From Streptomyces cyaneofuscatus (lineage in GTDB: Bacteria > Actinomycetota > Actinomycetes > Streptomycetales > Streptomycetaceae): 64,000 bases of DNA. The notes beneath the pieces were generated by a model. The model saw only the letters and a program-made list of their open reading frames with translations, was not told the DNA's origin and did not search any database. Below are positions 35,132 to 43,941 of this stretch, piece by piece; positions within the stretch are counted from its first letter, which is position 1, and each line of letters begins with the position of its first letter. The translations under genes were made by a program, and so were the position numbers. The stretch spans positions 1-64,000 of the forward strand of contig NZ_JOEM01000003.1 of NCBI RefSeq assembly GCF_000718135.1, written 5' to 3'.

Positions 35132-36229
35132 CTACTGCTCGGCGCCGCCCCCGGCAGCGGCGGCGGCGAGCCGAGACCGCCACCCGTCCGAACCCCGCCC
35201 GGCCTCCACGGCCTTGGCGGCGTCCTCGGCAAGGTCCACCCCGAGATCGGCGGCGCGCCGCTCGGCCCACCGCGCCCAGGCGGCAGCCTGCTGGCAGTCG
35301 GGACACAAGGTCGCCCCGCCATAGGCCCGGAACACATGCTCATTCCCGGGCCCCTCACAGGTCACGAGAGGAGCAACGCGCGGAGGAACAGGAGGCACAT
35401 CAGGCAGGGCAGGCGGCGCGGGCTCAGCAACGGAGGCGGGCTCAGGCGCAGGCTCAGACACGGGCGCAGGCGCCTCGGGCATCTTCATCTCCAGCCGATG
35501 CCGCAGGAACCCCACAGCGGACCGCACCCCCTTAGCAGGCAACCCACTGCTCAGCACCCGCCGGAGCTCACCGGCAGACACCCCCCGCCGCAACCACTCA
35601 ACGGCCAGCCCGACCAGCTCACGAGCCTCACGAACCCCGAGACGCAACTGCCGATCGAAGTTCCGCAGGGACAACAACACCCGTTCAGCCTCGGCCTCTT
35701 GAGCCGAGAGCTCCACCACCTCCCCAGCCACGACCACGCCTTCGCCTTCACCTTCGCCTCCGCTGGGCGCTTCGGTGGGTGGGCGGGATGAGTTCTTCCC
35801 CAGTTCTTCGTCTACCGGTAGTTGATGACCGACGCTCCGAGGACCCGGCTGACCGACGGTCGGAGACTGCGCACTCGGAGAAGCCCCCGCCCCCACACCG
35901 GCCTCCCGCCACACCACAAGGGCATCGGCATCGGTCAACGGCACATTGGAGACCAACTGATGGGTGGCCCACAACCCACGCTCCCCAGCAGCCCGCCGCT
36001 CATGAACGAACCCGTTCACGACCAACTGCTCCTTGGCCCGCTGAAAGGCCCGCCCCTTGATGCCCAGCTTCTGCCCATGCTCGGACAACGCCACATGGGT
36101 CTGGTCGTCGGGCAACCCCTGCACGTACAGCAGCAGGATCTTCGCGTCACTGCACAGACGCGGATGACGCACGACATCGTGCGAGGCCTTCGTGTAGCGC
36201 CGAACAGGCGCGATAGCATGCCAAAGCAT
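35132..36229 (-). CDS. Winged-helix DNA-binding protein
   Basis: 365 residues from ATG 36229 (MLWHAIAPVRRYTKASHDVV). The N-terminal 110 residues resemble the winged-helix region of replication-initiator-like or helix-turn-helix proteins common in Streptomyces mobile regions (LCSDAKILLLYVQGLP, LGIKGRAFQRAKEQLVVNGF). A second helical block is at about 185-250. The C-terminus is Pro/Ala-rich, with a possible Cys pair CPDC at about 320. No relaxase, integrase or origin is visible, so a plasmid origin is speculative. Confidence 0.78.
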   Translation of the reverse strand: MLWHAIAPVRRYTKASHDVVRHPRLCSDAKILLLYVQGLPDDQTHVALSEHGQKLGIKGRAFQRAKEQLVVNGFVHERRAAGERGLWATHQLVSNVPLTDADALVVWREAGVGAGASPSAQSPTVGQPGPRSVGHQLPVDEELGKNSSRPPTEAPSGGEGEGEGVVVAGEVVELSAQEAEAERVLLSLRNFDRQLRLGVREARELVGLAVEWLRRGVSAGELRRVLSSGLPAKGVRSAVGFLRHRLEMKMPEAPAPVSEPAPEPASVAEPAPPALPDVPPVPPRVAPLVTCEGPGNEHVFRAYGGATLCPDCQQAAAWARWAERRAADLGVDLAEDAAKAVEAGRGSDGWRSRLAAAAAGGGAEQ

Positions 36230-36473
36230 CCCGGTGGATTTCCGTTCCACTAGTTGGGTGAAGGCCCTCGGTTCGGTGCTGTGAACACCTCCGGGGGCCG
36301 CCCGATGCACACGAGGTGCGCACAGAGCGTGATGACGAAATGACGCTACCGCAGCCGGGAAGCGCCCTGCGGACAATCCGCCAATCGGCCGGGCAGACCG
36401 CAGCAGATCAACCCGCAAGAGCGAAAACCGAGTTCACGTTGACGCGCCGACCAGAATCCAGATGCGGCCCCGG

Positions 36474-36845
36474 TCAGCTCAGCTCCTTCTCCACGGCATC
36501 GAAGATGTCGGCATCGGTTTCCTGCTGCCAGACGGGCAGGTCGGCCCAGTCCGCCACGTAGCCCGGCTTCGGATCGTCGAAGTGCTTGAACATCTGAGCC
36601 GTCCAGCAGATCGCAACGAAGCCCCCACGCTGCTCACGTGACAACCGCGGCGTAAGCCCACCACTAACCGCAACGAACTGATGCACCTGCTCGTACATGG
36701 CCCGCGCCGCCTCACGCTCCCACTGCGGGGTGTCGTCCCACGGAGTGACGTAACCGACCTTCGGCTCCCCAGGAAAGTGCCGGCGAACCCCCGCGATCCA
36801 GGCCTCCCGAAACAGTCGTGCGCCCTCGGTCTCAGTCTGCGACAT
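36474..36845 (-). CDS. Small acidic protein with an internally duplicated motif
   Basis: 123 residues from ATG 36845, with AAAGGGA as Shine-Dalgarno. Family not recognised. Two copies of one motif are visible: PKVGYVTPWDDTPQWER (about 28-44) and PKPGYVADWADLPVWQQ (about 93-109), each followed by a helix. The segment between them carries RLSREQRGGFVAICW. The duplicated P-K-x-GYV-x-x-W-x-D-x-P-x-W motif suggests two equal binding modules. Function unknown. Confidence 0.8.
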   Translation of the reverse strand: MSQTETEGARLFREAWIAGVRRHFPGEPKVGYVTPWDDTPQWEREAARAMYEQVHQFVAVSGGLTPRLSREQRGGFVAICWTAQMFKHFDDPKPGYVADWADLPVWQQETDADIFDAVEKELS

Positions 36846-37088
36846 GCCATCCCTTTCTTGTCACGGCGCGCTCAGCGCGGCGATCTCAGCCCCCCAGCTC
36901 CGCCACGCGGTGGTCACGGCTCAGCTACCGAACTCGCACCACGGCGCCGGAGTTTACGGGCAGCGGCCCCAAGACTTGCGGCATCGACTGATGGCTCCCT
37001 CCGCCTCAGATCGACACAACGTGCCGAACTTCCCCGCAGTGCAGCACCGCTCCCGCATGCTGGCGGAGAACCGAAAGGAGCCGCAGCG

Positions 37089-37191
37089 ATGCAGTGGAAG
37101 ATCCACGGGGAACTCCGATCTACGAGAGATCGTCAGCAGCGGCTCCCTCGTCGGGCTCCTCTACGTACTCATGGACGAGTCGATCCGCTGA
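37089..37191 (+). pseudogene. Remnant of a NUDIX hydrolase gene (internal deletion)
   Basis: ATG 37089 follows AAAGGAG and encodes MQWKIHGE, the start of a NUDIX hydrolase family I recall as widespread in Streptomyces. Only about 25 bp later, in a different frame, the DNA reads REIVSSGSLVGLLYVLMDE up to TGA 37191, matching the C-terminal end of the same family. The catalytic NUDIX box between them is missing. This looks like a deletion scar. The match is from memory of the family. Confidence 0.55.
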
Positions 37192-37288
37192 CTCCAGAGC
37201 GCAGTTCTGGCCCAGCTCACAGCCTCCGAGCGAACTTCCGACCGTCGTGCGCGCTTAGCACCTTCGCTGTCACCGACACCGAGGTCCG

Positions 37289-38113
37289 CTATTGGTGGCC
37301 AAGAGCACGCTCGTGCGGCTTTCCATCAGCAGCCAGCCCGTCACCTCCCGCAGACCTGACCCCTGAGGCAGGGACTTGGTAGCTGAGCAAGTGAGGGGCC
37401 CCGGACCCCCGCTTCGTCCTCGCTCGGAAGAGGGTCGTGGCCACCGGCGCCTCGCCGTCTCGCCCCGGGTCCTGGACGGTATCGCCGTGCACGACGTCGA
37501 ACCCGTGCTCCTCCAACAACTCCCTCCACACCGACGCCCCCAGGACCCACCGCTGCATCGTGCCAAGGCGGCCGTCAGGCATGCGGGTCGGGATGTCGGC
37601 GGGTCGGCACTCCGTCTCGGGTGGCGCGCCCGTTCGGTAGTGGGCGAGTGTCGAGAACACCAGGGTGCCGCCAGGGCGGAGGGCCACCGCGGCGGACGGG
37701 AGCAAGGTCTGCGGGTCGCTGAAGTCGAGTGCGCCGAAGATGCTGTAGACGACGTCCAGGCTGGACGGGTGGTCCCGGAGGTATGCGGCAGCGTCCTCGT
37801 GGACGAAGTCCAGGCCGGGCACATCTTCGTAGAGGGCGCGGCCGCGGCTGTGCTGCGCGGTGGAGCTGTCGATCGCGATGACGCGCGCCGCTTTCAGCTC
37901 GGCTGCTACATACGCAGCCTGGTAGCCGTCCCCTGCACCCAGCTCCGCGACCGTACGACCGGTGAGGTCCCCCAGCAGTTCGGCCCCAGGTCCGATCCGC
38001 TGGTACCAGTCCCAGTGGAGGCGGCTGGGGGAGCGGCGTCCGCGCGAGGAGGCTCCGTAGTGCTGCCAGCGGTCAGGCCCGGTAGCCCGCGAAGTTGAGG
38101 TCACAGCCGACAT
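37289..38113 (-). CDS. Class I SAM-dependent methyltransferase
   Basis: 274 residues. Motif I VAELGAGDGYQAAYVA, the acidic end of strand 2 (VIAIDSS), DFVHEDAAAYL and the post-motif GTLVFSTLAHY mark a Rossmann-type methyltransferase. The substrate is not apparent. It lies in the insert between cbiD and cobM, and its codon use is slightly less biased than that of the cob genes. Confidence 0.88.
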   Translation of the reverse strand: MSAVTSTSRATGPDRWQHYGASSRGRRSPSRLHWDWYQRIGPGAELLGDLTGRTVAELGAGDGYQAAYVAAELKAARVIAIDSSTAQHSRGRALYEDVPGLDFVHEDAAAYLRDHPSSLDVVYSIFGALDFSDPQTLLPSAAVALRPGGTLVFSTLAHYRTGAPPETECRPADIPTRMPDGRLGTMQRWVLGASVWRELLEEHGFDVVHGDTVQDPGRDGEAPVATTLFRARTKRGSGAPHLLSYQVPASGVRSAGGDGLAADGKPHERALGHQ

Positions 38114-38307
38114 CCTGGCCCGCTCATGGTGATCGGTGCGGAGGTCTCGCCGTATTCACCCCCTACGCGGCCAGACCTGCCTCACGGGCGGCGAAAGGGC
38201 CCCGGAGTTCCCAGTGGACACAGCCGGGTGAGGAGATCGCCATATGACCGTAAGACTTCCCGCGTAATATTCACTTGCGTTCTGTACCTATTACGGAGGG
38301 ATCCGCA

Positions 38308-38973
38308 ATGGACGCCGAAGCCGTACGTTCATGGGTGGAAGGCTGGGTCGTCTCACGCGGAGCCGCGCCGCCGGTGTCCGAGCCCTGGGGCTTCACCATC
38401 GACGTCGGGCTGAGCGGCCACGTCACCCGGCACGTGGTGACGGATGCTGACGAGTCGCTGGTCCGCAAACTGACGGAGACGGTCACCGTCCCGGGCACCT
38501 GGCTCAAGATCTTCTTGCCGCCGCAGACCGTCGCCTCGTGGGCAGCGCCCGGCTGGCGCCTCGCTGACGACGGTTTCCTGATGTCGACGCCGCTGCGCAC
38601 GAACGACGCAGTGGCTCCCGACGGCTACCAGGTGCGCACTTGGGCGCGGGGCGGGGTCACGCGGGTGCTCGTGGTGACGGAGGACGGTGCGTTCGCTGCC
38701 CGTGGTCAGATCGCTCTGCCCGGTCCTGGGCGCACCGCCGTCTTCGACCAGATCGAGACTTCGTCGGCCCACCGTCGCAGGGGGCTCGGCAGCCTCGTCA
38801 TGCGGACGCTGGAGAACGCCGCTGTTGCCTCCGGCTCCTCGTCTGCTGTGCTGGCCGGGACGGTTGATGGCCGGGCGCTGTACGAGTTCCTGGGGTGGCG
38901 CACACTCGGCCCGATGACCAGCGTGGTCCGCGAAGCTCCGTCGCAGGAGCAGGAACAGGAGCAGGGGATCTGA
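38308..38973 (+). CDS. GNAT-family N-acetyltransferase
   Basis: 221 residues from ATG 38308, with GGAGGG eight bases upstream. The acetyl-CoA-binding motif A is HRRRGLGSLVMRTLENAA (R/Q-x-x-G-x-G/A), followed by VLAGTVDGRALYEFLGWRTL. The N-terminal half is a less conserved extension (WLKIFLPPQTVASW). The acceptor is unknown. The C-terminus ends in an unusual run of Gln and Glu. Confidence 0.9.
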   Translation: MDAEAVRSWVEGWVVSRGAAPPVSEPWGFTIDVGLSGHVTRHVVTDADESLVRKLTETVTVPGTWLKIFLPPQTVASWAAPGWRLADDGFLMSTPLRTNDAVAPDGYQVRTWARGGVTRVLVVTEDGAFAARGQIALPGPGRTAVFDQIETSSAHRRRGLGSLVMRTLENAAVASGSSSAVLAGTVDGRALYEFLGWRTLGPMTSVVREAPSQEQEQEQGI

Positions 38974-39031
38974 GCAGGCGTTCGTGGGGCGGTGTCTCTT
39001 TCCGAGTGAGCTGGAGAGCCCCCTCAGGGCG

Positions 39032-39781
39032 TCAGAACCCGCCCCGGTCCCGCCCCACCGCATACAAGTGGCTGTCCCGGAACTGCTCCGCACCCAGCGT
39101 CCGCCCCACCATGATGACCGCCGTCCTGATCACCCCGGCGGCCTTCACCTGCTCCGCGATCGAGTCCAGAGGGCCGCGCAGGATGATCTCGTCCGGGCGG
39201 GACGCCATCGCGACCACCGCCGTCGGGCAGTCCGCGCCGTAGTGCGGGGTCAGCTCCTCCACCACCCGGTCCACGTAGCGGGCCGCCAGGTGGAGGACGA
39301 TCAGGGCGCCGCTGCGGCCGAGGGTGGCCAGGTCCTCGCCCTCCGGCATCGCCGTGGCCCGTTGTGCGATGCGGGTCAGGATCACCGTCTGGCCGACCGT
39401 CGGGACCGTCAGCTCGCGCTTCAGGGACGCGGCCGCCGCCGCGAACGCGGGGACGCCGGGGACGATCTCGTACGGGACGCCCGCCTCGTCCAGGCGCTTC
39501 ATCTGCTCGTTCACCGCGCTGAACACCGACGGGTCCCCCGAGTGCAGCCGCGCCACGTCGTGGCCGTCCGCGTGGGCCCGTACGAGCTCCGCGGTGATCT
39601 GCTCGATGTCCAGGTTCGCCGTGTCGATCAGGCGGGCGTCAGGCGGGCATTCCGCCAGCAGCTCCACCGGGACGAGGCTGCCCGCGTACAGGCAGACCGG
39701 GCTGGCGGCGAGCAGGCGTGCGCCGCGCACCGTGATGAGGTCGGCTGCGCCCGGGCCCGCGCCGATGAAGTACACCGTCAT
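39032..39781 (-). CDS. cobM: Precorrin-4 C11-methyltransferase CobM
   Basis: 249 residues from ATG 39781 (CAGGAG upstream). It is a SAM-dependent tetrapyrrole methylase: VYFIGAGPGAADLITVRG, then ARLHSGDPSVFSAVNEQM and PGVPAFAAAAASL. It overlaps cobL by 4 bp (39778-39781), so the two are translationally coupled. Confidence 0.96.
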   Translation of the reverse strand: MTVYFIGAGPGAADLITVRGARLLAASPVCLYAGSLVPVELLAECPPDARLIDTANLDIEQITAELVRAHADGHDVARLHSGDPSVFSAVNEQMKRLDEAGVPYEIVPGVPAFAAAAASLKRELTVPTVGQTVILTRIAQRATAMPEGEDLATLGRSGALIVLHLAARYVDRVVEELTPHYGADCPTAVVAMASRPDEIILRGPLDSIAEQVKAAGVIRTAVIMVGRTLGAEQFRDSHLYAVGRDRGGF

Positions 39782-41037
39782 GTTCGATCTCCTGAAAGTG
39801 GGGATTTGCTTACGGACCACTGCGTCACCGGCATCGCCTGGCGCCAGCCCGTGAACCCGCCCACCGCGACCGCGTGCGCCACCGCGAGCCGGGTCAGCTC
39901 GCCGCCGTACGCCCTGTACCGCTCGGCCAGCAGCGCCTCCGACTCCAGCGTCACCGTGTTCGCCACCAGCCGGCCCCCGGGCCGCAGCGCCTCCCAGCAC
40001 GCGTCCAGCAGGCCCGGTGCCGTCAGGCCGCCGCCGATGAACACCGCGTCCGGCACGTCGAGTTCGGACAGTGACGAGGGGGCTGCACCGGTGACCACTT
40101 GCAAACCCGGGACTCCCAGGTGGTCCGCGTTCCTCGTGATCCGTTCCGCCCGCGCCGGGTCCTTCTCCACGCTCACCGCCCGGCAGGTCGGGTGCGTGCG
40201 CATCCACTCGATCGCGATCGAGCCGGATCCGCCGCCCACGTCCCACAGCAGCTCGCCGGGCGCGGGCGCCAGCGCCCCGAGCGTCGCGGCCCTGATGTGG
40301 CGCTTGGTGAGCTGGCCGTCGTGTTCGTACGCCTCGTCCGGCAGGCCCGGTACGGCGCCGAGCCGCAGCGCGTCCGCCGATGCCCGGCAGTCGATCGCGA
40401 TGACGTTCAGGCGGTCCCCGGGCGCGTGCGCCCAGCTCTCCGCGACGCCCTCCACGTACGCCTCCGCCTCGCTGCCCAGCTGTTCCAGGACGCGCATCCG
40501 GCTCGGGCCGAAGCCGTGGGCCGTGAGCAGTGTCGCCACCGTCGCGGGCGTCGAAGCGTCCGCGCTCAGGGCCAGCAGCCTCCGGCCCTCGTGGAGGGAC
40601 ACCGCCAGGCGGGACGCCGGGCGGCCCACCAGCGTCACGACCTCCGTGTCCTCCAGGGGCCAGCCGAGGCGCGCGCAGGCGTACGAGACCGAGGACGGGT
40701 GCGGGAGGACCCGGAGCGCCTCCGGGCCGAGCTCCTCCGCCAGCGCGCGCCCGATCCCGTAGAACATCGGGTCCCCGCTCGCCAGCACCGCGATCCGGCG
40801 CTCCCGGTGCTCGGCCAGCAACCGGGGCACGGCGGGGCGCAGCGGTGACGGCCACGCCACCCGTACGCCCGCGCACTCCGGCGGCAGCAGGTCCAGCTGG
40901 CGCTCTCCGCCGATCACCACCTCCGCCTCCCGCAGCGCCTCCCGCGCCCCGCCGGACAGCCCGGACCAGCCGTCCGCGCCGATCCCCACGACCGAGACGG
41001 GAGGGGGCGGAACGACCTCAGGAAGGGCGGCAGACAC
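39778..41037 (-). CDS. cobL: Precorrin-6Y C5,15-methyltransferase (decarboxylating) CobL
   Basis: 419 residues from GTG 41037. The N-terminal tetrapyrrole methylase domain (VSVVGIGADGWSGLSGGARE, VLASGDPMFYGIGRAL) corresponds to CbiE. The C-terminal class I methyltransferase (LLWDVGGGSGSIAIEW) corresponds to CbiT. It performs two methylations and a decarboxylation on precorrin-6B. First gene of the cobL-cobM pair. Confidence 0.96.
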   Translation of the reverse strand: MSAALPEVVPPPPVSVVGIGADGWSGLSGGAREALREAEVVIGGERQLDLLPPECAGVRVAWPSPLRPAVPRLLAEHRERRIAVLASGDPMFYGIGRALAEELGPEALRVLPHPSSVSYACARLGWPLEDTEVVTLVGRPASRLAVSLHEGRRLLALSADASTPATVATLLTAHGFGPSRMRVLEQLGSEAEAYVEGVAESWAHAPGDRLNVIAIDCRASADALRLGAVPGLPDEAYEHDGQLTKRHIRAATLGALAPAPGELLWDVGGGSGSIAIEWMRTHPTCRAVSVEKDPARAERITRNADHLGVPGLQVVTGAAPSSLSELDVPDAVFIGGGLTAPGLLDACWEALRPGGRLVANTVTLESEALLAERYRAYGGELTRLAVAHAVAVGGFTGWRQAMPVTQWSVSKSPLSGDRT

Positions 41038-41152
41038 AGTCGGAGGACCTCATTCGAGGGGGTGGGCAGGCGGGCGCAACGTTGGCGAACTTTACTGAAC
41101 GTGCCGTTCCGACCCCTCCAGCGGGTGAATCCCGAAAAGAATCCGCGCGTCG

Positions 41153-41179
41153 TGTCGAGAACCCCGCCCCGGCCCCGAC
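41153..41179 (+). promoter_or_regulatory. Putative ECF42-type promoter
   Basis: TGTCGA at 41153-41158, a 17-bp spacer, then CGAC at 41176-41179. This matches the -35 TGTCGA and -10 CGA-type elements I recall for ECF42 sigma factors. It is 64 bp upstream of the DGPF gene and could drive both genes, giving autoregulation. Confidence 0.55.
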
Positions 41180-41243
41180 GTCCCCTGTGTAAGCGGAGAA
41201 GAAGAGAACGACGAAGAGTACGAAGAACGTGCTCCAGGAGGCG

Positions 41244-41657
41244 ATGATCGTGAAGTATCTGGTGATGGTCCAGGGCAGCCAGGCGGACTACGACGCGCAG
41301 GCCGGCAAGGGGTCTGTGGACAGTCCGGCCTGGGACGAGAAGGCCATGCAGGAGATGTTCGCCTACATGGGCAGCATCAACGACGACCTCGCCGAGTCGG
41401 GTGAGCTGGTGACCGCGTACGGGCTCACGGAGCCCGCGCAGGGGCGGGCCGTCAGCGTCGACGCCGAGGGGCGGCCGGTGGTGTCGGACGGGCCGTACAG
41501 CGAGACCAAGGAGCTGCTCGCGGGGTTCTGGATCCTCGAATGCGAGAGCCTGGAGCGGGTGACCGAGATCGCCGCCCGCGTGGCACGCTGTCCGCAGCCG
41601 GCCGGGGCGCCCGAGTACCCGGTGCTCATCCGGACCGTCGGCGGCGGCATCGACTGA
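41244..41657 (+). CDS. DGPF/YCII-family protein
   Basis: 137 residues from ATG 41244, preceded by AGGAGG. The diagnostic VSDGPYSETKELLAGFWILE is present, and the fold is the ferredoxin-like YCII domain. DGPF proteins are the regular genomic partners of ECF42 sigma factors, although their biochemical role is not established. The sigma gene starts 18 bp downstream. Confidence 0.9.
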   Translation: MIVKYLVMVQGSQADYDAQAGKGSVDSPAWDEKAMQEMFAYMGSINDDLAESGELVTAYGLTEPAQGRAVSVDAEGRPVVSDGPYSETKELLAGFWILECESLERVTEIAARVARCPQPAGAPEYPVLIRTVGGGID

Positions 41658-41675
41658 TTCGGCCAGGAGCAACCA

Positions 41676-42941
41676 CTGAAGGCAGACCGTACGAACGACG
41701 ACCACCACATCGAGGACCTGCTGCGCCGCCACGCGCCGCAGGTCCTCGGCGCGCTCGTCCGCCGTTACGGGCACTTCGACCCGGCCGAGGACGCCGTCCA
41801 GGAGGCCCTGATCGCGGCCGCCGCGCAGTGGCCGGAGGACGGCGTTCCGGAGAATCCGCGCGGCTGGCTGATCCGGGTCGCCTCCCGTCGCCTCACCGAC
41901 CGGTTGCGCAGCGACGAGGCCCGTCGGCGGCGTGAGGAGACCGTGGCCGCCCTCACCCCGGCGGACGCGTTCGTCGCCCCGCCGCCCGGGGAAGGCCCCG
42001 CCGGGCTGGGTGGCCGGGCGCCCTCCGAGGACGACACCGTCACCCTCCTCTTCCTCTGCTGCCACCCCGCCCTCACCCCCGCCGCCCAGATCGCCCTCAC
42101 CCTCCGCGCGGTCGGCGGGCTCACCACGGCGGAGATCGCCCGCGCCCACCTCGTGGAGGAGGCGACGATGGCGCAGCGGATCAGCCGGGCGAAGCGGGCG
42201 GTGCGCGGGGCGGAGTTCCGGCGGCCGGAGCCCGAGGACCGGGACCGGCGGCTCGCGGCCGTCCTCCAGGTCCTCTACCTGATCTTCAACGAGGGGTACA
42301 CCGCCACCGCGGGCCCCGAGCTCCACCGCACCGACCTGGCGCGCGAGGCGATCCGGCTCACCCGTGCCGTACGCCGGCTCCTCCCCCACGAGGGGCGCGT
42401 GACCGGGCTGCTGGCGCTCATGGTCCTCACCGAGGCGCGCACTCCGGCGCGCACCGGGCCCGACGGCGAGCTGGTCCCCCTCGACGAACAGGACCGGGCC
42501 CTCTGGGACCGTACGGCCATCGCCGAAGGCACCGCGCTGGCCGAGGAGGCGCTCGCCCAGGGGCCGGCCGGGGACTACCAGCTCCAGGCCGCCATCGCCG
42601 CCCTGCACGACGAGGCCGGGCGCGCCGAGGACACCGACTGGCCGCAGATCCTCGCCCTGTACGAGCTCCTCGTGCACCGGACCCCCGATCCCGCCGCCGC
42701 TCTGGGCCGCGCGGTCGCGGTGGCCATGGCGCACGGGCCGCGAGCCGGGCTGGTGGAGGTCGACGCGCTGGCGGGGGCATCGAGCGGCCACTACCGGCTC
42801 GATGCCGTACGCGCCCACCTCCTGGAGCGGGCCGGGGAGTTGGACGCCGCCCGGGCCGCCTATCGCTCAGCCGCCGACGCCACCCTGAGCGAACCCGAGG
42901 CCCGCTACCTGCGGGCGCGGGCGGACCGGCTCGCCCCGTAG
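41676..42941 (+). CDS. ECF42-type RNA polymerase sigma factor, probable CTG start
   Basis: 421 residues if initiated at CTG 41676, which has AGGAG six bases upstream. In this frame no ATG, GTG or TTG exists between the preceding stop (41657) and TTG 41904, which would delete most of sigma region 2. Region 2 is evident (GHFDPAEDAVQEALIAAA, then NPRGWLIRVASRRLTDRLR), and region 4 follows (LTTAEIARAHLVEEATMAQR, ISRAKRAVR). The C-terminal 200 residues form the helical extension typical of ECF42 (VLYLIFNEGYTA, DWPQILALYELL). No anti-sigma factor is adjacent, as expected for this group. Confidence 0.88.
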   Translation: MKADRTNDDHHIEDLLRRHAPQVLGALVRRYGHFDPAEDAVQEALIAAAAQWPEDGVPENPRGWLIRVASRRLTDRLRSDEARRRREETVAALTPADAFVAPPPGEGPAGLGGRAPSEDDTVTLLFLCCHPALTPAAQIALTLRAVGGLTTAEIARAHLVEEATMAQRISRAKRAVRGAEFRRPEPEDRDRRLAAVLQVLYLIFNEGYTATAGPELHRTDLAREAIRLTRAVRRLLPHEGRVTGLLALMVLTEARTPARTGPDGELVPLDEQDRALWDRTAIAEGTALAEEALAQGPAGDYQLQAAIAALHDEAGRAEDTDWPQILALYELLVHRTPDPAAALGRAVAVAMAHGPRAGLVEVDALAGASSGHYRLDAVRAHLLERAGELDAARAAYRSAADATLSEPEARYLRARADRLAP

Positions 42942-43098
42942 CGCCCGCACCCCTCGAACACGTACGGCGACGTCACGAGCACGCAGCAGGACCGCAGCAG
43001 GGTCAGGCGGGGCGGGACACCGCCAGCCGGGCCCATCGGCGCGGCTGGAGGAGTCACTGGAGTCGCCGTCGGCGCCCGCCCTCGCGATCATCGGATGT

Positions 43099-43767
43099 AT
43101 GACCAAGAGTGACAGCGGCAAGGACATCACCCTGCGGATCGCCCAGCAGCCGGCTGCGGACGAGCTCCTCGCCCGCAGCCCCCTGGCCGCCCTCGTCGGC
43201 ATGCTGCTGGACCAACAGGTCCCGATGGAGTGGGCGTTCACCGGCCCGTACACGCTGGCGGGGCGAATGGGCTCGGACGACCTCGACGCGGCGGAGATCG
43301 CCGCCTACGACCCCGAGGCCTTCACCGCCCTCTTCACCACCAAACCGGCCCTCCACCGCTACCCCGGCTCCATGGCCCAGCGGGTCCAGCAGCTGTGCCA
43401 GTACCTCGTGGCGGAGTACGAGGGGGACGCGAGCGCGGTGTGGCGGGACGCGGGCACCGGGGAGGAGCTGCTGCGGCGGCTGAACGACCTGCCGGGTTTC
43501 GGCACCCAGAAGGCCCAGATCTTCCTGGCGCTGCTCGGCAAGCAGTTCGGCGTACGTCCCACGGGGTGGCGGGCGGCGGCGGGAGCGTACGGGGAGGAGG
43601 GGTCGCGTCGGTCGGTCGCCGACATCACCGGGCCGGAGTCGCTCGCGGAGGTACGCGCGTACAAGCAGGAGGCCAAGGCGGCGGCCAAGGCGGCCAAGGC
43701 GGCCAAAGCAACGAAAACGGCGAAAGCAGCCAAAACAGCCAAGGGCTCACCCAAGGCCAAGGGCTGA
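43099..43767 (+). CDS. HhH-GPD base-excision-repair-like protein with Lys/Ala tail
   Basis: 222 residues from ATG 43099. The helix-hairpin-helix segment LNDLPGFGTQKAQIFLALLG is clear, and LVGMLLDQQVPMEWAFTGPY matches the small actinobacterial HhH-GPD subfamily. The canonical catalytic Asp downstream of the hairpin is not obvious, so glycosylase activity is uncertain. The last 45 residues are a repeated Lys/Ala-rich tail (AKAAKAAKATKTAKA) like a histone-H1-type DNA-binding tail. Confidence 0.88.
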   Translation: MTKSDSGKDITLRIAQQPAADELLARSPLAALVGMLLDQQVPMEWAFTGPYTLAGRMGSDDLDAAEIAAYDPEAFTALFTTKPALHRYPGSMAQRVQQLCQYLVAEYEGDASAVWRDAGTGEELLRRLNDLPGFGTQKAQIFLALLGKQFGVRPTGWRAAAGAYGEEGSRRSVADITGPESLAEVRAYKQEAKAAAKAAKAAKATKTAKAAKTAKGSPKAKG

Positions 43768-43941
43768 CCGGAATGCACAGCTCAGCACGCAGCCGGACAG
43801 AACACCCGGCGGAAACGATCAAAATCGGCCACTGGTGTTCCCAGGGGCCACCCCACTCGCTAGCTTTCGCAACAGCTTTCGCAACACGTTCGTTCGCACC
43901 TCCAAGCGCACCTCCGTCACGTCTCGACCGGAAGGACTCTT

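Noticed and set aside
35132..36229. Plasmid replication initiator marking an integrated plasmid
   Set aside because: The winged-helix region is suggestive, but no iterons, partition genes, transfer genes or integrase were seen nearby.
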